Shown: positions 61,230 to 64,000 of the stretch, one piece after another
Position numbering within the stretch: position 1 is the stretch's first letter
How the letters are laid out: each line of letters begins with the position of its first letter
Assembly: GCA_963766365.1 (NCBI GenBank)
Contig: CAVXZK010000009.1
Coordinates: 1 to 64,000 of the forward strand
Origin: JALORV01 sp963766365
Lineage (GTDB): Bacteria > Pseudomonadota > Gammaproteobacteria > Burkholderiales > Burkholderiaceae_F
DNA length: 64,000 bases
Reading direction: 5' to 3'
The notes under the pieces: generated by a model
Seen by the model: only the letters and a program-made list of their open reading frames with translations
Told to the model about the DNA's origin: nothing
The model's database searches: none
Made by a program: the position numbers and the translations under genes

Positions 61230-62639
61230 TTAACTCCCTCCAGATGAATCGGTGACTTCCAGCGTCAGGCCATCGATGCCGGTGACGCGCACGCGCTCGC
61301 CGATCACGAGTGGCGCGGTGCTGCGCACGCGCCAGCGCTCACCGTGGATTTCAGCCCAGGCGGAACCCTCTTCGATCACGGTGACGACGCCGGCGGCCCC
61401 GAGCAATTCCTCACGTCCGCTGACGATCGGGCGCCGACGCGCTTTCAGTGCGAAAGTACCAAATGCCGTGATCGCCGCCGCGCTCGCAATCGCGAGTCCG
61501 ACTACAAAAGGCCAGCCGACGTCGAAGCCCGGATCGTCCGCGTCAAAGAGCATCAGACCCCCGACGACGAAGGCGATGAAACCTCCGACACCGAGCGCGC
61601 CGAAGCTCGGCAGGAAGAGTTCGGAAATCATCAATACCACGCCCAGCGCAAGCAGCGCGACGCCGGCCCAGTTGACCGGCAGCAAGTGGAACGCGTACAG
61701 CGCGAGCAGCAGAGAGATCGCGCCCGCGATGCCCGGAACCCCGAACCCCGGAGTCGTGAACTCAACGAAAAGGCCGTAGATACCAACCATCATCAGCACC
61801 ATCGCAAGCATCGGGTTCGACAGCACCGCCAGCACTTTCGTGCGCCAGTCGGGTTCTATCGCTTCGACCGGCGCGCCGGCCAGCTCCAGTTTCACCTTGC
61901 CGACCGGCAACGACACCGTCCTTCCGTCGATCTGCCTGAGCAGGTCCTTCACATCGACCGCGACGACCTCGATGACGCCGCCACGCAGCGCCTCGTCGGC
62001 CGACAGGCTGCTGGCTTTCAACACGGCCTGCTCCGCGAATTCGGCATTGCGGCCGCGCAACTGCGCCAGTCCGCGGATATAGGCCGCCGCGTCGTTGACG
62101 GCCTTCTCGCGCATCGAATCGGCCGAACTGGGCGCAGAGCGCTTGTCGCCGGACTTGGCCGCGTCGTCCTTGCTCTTGTCCGTCGTGCCGGGGCGTGCGG
62201 GCTCTTCGCTGCCCGGCATGCCGATTGCCACCGGCGTCGCGGCGCCGAGATTGGTGGCCGGGGCCATCGCAGCGATGTGGCTGGCATACAGGATGTAGGT
62301 CCCGGCGCTGGCGGCACGTGCGCCTTCGGGGGCGACGAAAGTCGCCACCGGAACCGGCGAAGCGAGAATCTCCTTGATCATGCGGCGCATCGACTCGTCG
62401 AGCCCGCCCGGAGTATCCATTTGCAGGACGACAAGCCGCGCACCGCGGGTCTGGGCACGGGCCAGGCTGCGGCTGAAGAAGTCGGCACTGGCCGGCCCGA
62501 TGACCCCTTCGATCTGCAACACGAATACCGGATTTATGGCCGCGGTCTGGGCATTGATCCATGCGCTCCAGATCCCGACAAGCAACGCGGCGAGCGATAA
62601 CAGCACAGTGCGTATCCGCTGTCGGCCCAAGAGATTCAC
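61230..62639 (-). CDS. NfeD long form, membrane serine protease (ClpP class)
   Basis: 469 aa. Signal/anchor helix (about 8-28), a periplasmic ClpP-like protease domain with QMDTPGGLDESMRRMIKEIL and the catalytic Ser in GARAASAGTYILYASHIAAMAP, an insert rich in Lys/Asp/Ser (about 150-180), four to five membrane helices, and a C-terminal OB-fold NfeD domain. The ATG/GTG choice is GTG 62639, with GGAGGG 8-9 nt upstream; upstream open frame lacks similarity. The 285 bp before it up to the next gene contain nothing recognised. Confidence 0.88.
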   Translation of the reverse strand: MNLLGRQRIRTVLLSLAALLVGIWSAWINAQTAAINPVFVLQIEGVIGPASADFFSRSLARAQTRGARLVVLQMDTPGGLDESMRRMIKEILASPVPVATFVAPEGARAASAGTYILYASHIAAMAPATNLGAATPVAIGMPGSEEPARPGTTDKSKDDAAKSGDKRSAPSSADSMREKAVNDAAAYIRGLAQLRGRNAEFAEQAVLKASSLSADEALRGGVIEVVAVDVKDLLRQIDGRTVSLPVGKVKLELAGAPVEAIEPDWRTKVLAVLSNPMLAMVLMMVGIYGLFVEFTTPGFGVPGIAGAISLLLALYAFHLLPVNWAGVALLALGVVLMISELFLPSFGALGVGGFIAFVVGGLMLFDADDPGFDVGWPFVVGLAIASAAAITAFGTFALKARRRPIVSGREELLGAAGVVTVIEEGSAWAEIHGERWRVRSTAPLVIGERVRVTGIDGLTLEVTDSSGGS

Positions 62640-62924
62640 GGGTCGTTCCCTCCGGTCCAGTACACGGATCCATCTTGCTCCAATTGCCGCGGTCGTGCAT
62701 TTGAGGACTTGCCCGTGGCTCACGGCCGGCGCACCCCTCTCCGCGTGGCCCCGCATCGCCCATGGAGCGTTCCGTCGACCTGCCGGCTTGCCACGAAATC
62801 GACCTTCGGCGGACATACGGCGCGATTGCTAGCCCGACGCCGACACCAGCTGCTCGCGCCTGTAGCGCTGAGCCGTGCTCCGATCGAGCGCGACGTCCGG
62901 TCGCACGTCGGACCCTGAGCTCGA

Positions 62925-63332
62925 TTACCGACCGGGTAGCTTTACCGTGACGACCTTGCCGCCGTAGCCGAACTTCTGATCCCGCGCCTGGACCAGTACC
63001 GACTTCACGGCCTGCGGAATCATGACTGCATAAAGATCCCTGGTGAACGGCTGCTCGTTCTGGTGATCGTGCAATAGCTTGCGCTCTCCAAGGACCTCAT
63101 TGCCGGGTGTGTAGACACGGAAGCCGTCTGCGTACCGTTGGGGTGTGTCGTACCTCGATGAGATTGTCACGTCGAAGTCGAACAGGTTCGGTCCGGATGC
63201 CCTCACTTTGACCGCGACGACATCGGGGAAACGCTGCTCGCTGCCGCTGCCCGGTTGCGCGCCGGCGGAGCAAGCCGCGGCCAAAATGAACAGCAGGACC
63301 AGGCAACGACGCACAACTCCGTTATCTGTCAT
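62925..63332 (-). CDS. small secreted protein of unknown function
   Basis: 135 aa. N-terminal signal peptide with CLVLLFILAAACSAGAQ; the Cys could be a lipoprotein acceptor, but the box AAAC is weak, so signal peptidase I is equally likely. The mature domain is beta-rich (VKVRASGPNLFDFDVTISSRYDTPQRYADGFRVY) and ends in a basic segment. It resembles small periplasmic beta-sandwich proteins; no firm family. A GAGG precedes the ATG by 9 nt. 31 nt separate it from the pirin gene upstream. Confidence 0.65.
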   Translation of the reverse strand: MTDNGVVRRCLVLLFILAAACSAGAQPGSGSEQRFPDVVAVKVRASGPNLFDFDVTISSRYDTPQRYADGFRVYTPGNEVLGERKLLHDHQNEQPFTRDLYAVMIPQAVKSVLVQARDQKFGYGGKVVTVKLPGR

Positions 63333-63363
63333 CCCAAGCACCCTCGCCTCCGCTACAAGCCGC

Positions 63364-64000
63364 CTAGAGCCCTTCGGGCAGCGGTATCCATTCCCGCGCA
63401 TCGGCCGTAGGCAACGGGATGCGGCCTGCCGCCCAGTCGGCCTTGGCCTGCTCGATGCGGTCGCGGCGTGACGAGACGAAGTTCCACCAGATGTGACGCG
63501 GGCCGACAGGCTCGCCGCCGAGCAGCATCACGGTCGATGCAACCGGCGCCGTGAGGACTGGCGCTGCGAGGACAGGAAAGACGAGCATCGTCTTAGGCCC
63601 GTACGTCTGACCGCCCCACTCCACCGCACCACTGACCACGTAAGCGGCCCGCTCCGGATAGCCGCCGGGAACTTCAACGCGGGCTCCCATAGGCAGTTCA
63701 AGGTGCGCATAGAAGAGCGGCGAGTGCGTTCGCACGCTGCTCGTCTTGCCGAATGCGGTGCCGGCGATCAGGCGACCCTGTCCCGCGGCGAATTCGATCG
63801 AAGGGATTTCGTCCCGCCCGTAGTGCTCGAAGTTCGGAGCGTCTTCCTCGTGGGCCTCGGGCAGCGCGACCCAGGCCTGCATGCCATGCACGGCGCCACC
63901 GCTGTCGCGCATACCGTCGAATCGTTCGGAGTGGCTGATGCCCCGCCCCGCCGTCATCCAGTTGATTTCACCGGGACGGATCACCTGCTCCACACCGAGC
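63364..64000 (-). CDS. pirin family protein, 5' end beyond the window
   Basis: At least 211 aa of a bicupin. MTAGRGISHSERF and the AWVALPEAHEEDAPNFEHYG segment of the first barrel are present, with the second barrel ending in GGEPVGPRHIWWNFVSSRRDRIEQAKADW. Pirins are Fe-binding proteins, some with quercetinase activity. The gene continues past the right edge, so about 70 N-terminal residues, including the first metal His motif, are missing from view. Confidence 0.92.
   Translation of the reverse strand, partial: LGVEQVIRPGEINWMTAGRGISHSERFDGMRDSGGAVHGMQAWVALPEAHEEDAPNFEHYGRDEIPSIEFAAGQGRLIAGTAFGKTSSVRTHSPLFYAHLELPMGARVEVPGGYPERAAYVVSGAVEWGGQTYGPKTMLVFPVLAAPVLTAPVASTVMLLGGEPVGPRHIWWNFVSSRRDRIEQAKADWAAGRIPLPTADAREWIPLPEGL

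Noticed and set aside
1..64000. CRISPR arrays, rRNA, tRNA genes and intact insertion sequences
   Set aside because: No regularly spaced repeats, tRNA T-loop/acceptor patterns or transposase motifs were found by eye on either strand.

Overview
The window is 64 kb of GC-rich, densely packed chromosome from a proteobacterium, most likely a betaproteobacterium (Burkholderiales, Rhodocyclales or a relative). This is inferred from gene content and order: rpsB-tsf-pyrH-frr-uppS-cdsA-dxr-rseP-bamA-skp-lpxD-fabZ-lpxA-lpxB-rnhB, smc-zipA-ligA, dapC-dapD-pilU-dapE-prmB, divergent ratA/smpB, and divergent ppsA/ppsR. No rRNA, tRNA, CRISPR array or intact insertion sequence was seen.

Layout. (1) 1-4,480 is accessory DNA lying directly against the 3' end of guaA. 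It holds a compact three-gene minus-strand operon: an AbiEi-type antitoxin/repressor, an AbiEii-type nucleotidyltransferase toxin, and an 811-aa fusion of a zinc-ribbon/TOTE-type archaeo-eukaryotic primase with an SF2 helicase. Consecutive genes overlap by 4 nt. Upstream sits a perfect 13-bp inverted repeat enclosing a good sigma-70 promoter whose predicted transcript is leaderless. This is the best candidate in the window for a new conflict/defence module. (2) 4,486-9,600: guaB-guaA with an intergenic terminator, then a DUF4124 protein, rnfH, ratA and divergent smpB. (3) 9,644-13,700: an operon of NfeD, an SPFH protein, a 36-aa membrane microprotein, a cNMP/CBS/DUF294 protein and a DEDDh exonuclease. 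(4) 13,721-17,127: ppsA, broken by three separate +1 frameshifts, divergent from an intact ppsR. (5) 17,149-32,435: a long minus-strand operon for translation factors, isoprenoid/phospholipid synthesis, outer-membrane assembly and lipid A, driven by a consensus-like promoter with a long structured rpsB leader. (6) 32,457-35,859: map and glnD on the plus strand. (7) 35,864-43,914: def, a short-form MTA/MTI phosphorylase, ligA, zipA-like and smc. (8) 44,081-49,904: queF, then lysine biosynthesis (dapC, dapD, dapE) with pilU inserted, then prmB. (9) 49,973-57,117: an ABC-F ATPase, a class III CoA-transferase, a histidine phosphatase, an APH-fold phosphotransferase, a ClpX-like AAA+ protein without the zinc domain, and an MFS transporter. 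(10) 57,143-64,000: a GT2 glycosyltransferase, an Ala-rich coiled-coil membrane protein, a 39-aa Lys-rich protein, a secreted cupin, a second SPFH/NfeD pair with a ClpP-like protease domain, a small secreted protein and the 3' part of a pirin gene.

Many starts were moved inward from the longest open frame because a Shine-Dalgarno sequence, a 1-4 nt overlap with the preceding stop, or family length favoured a later codon. All functional names rest on motifs read by eye; no database search was run.
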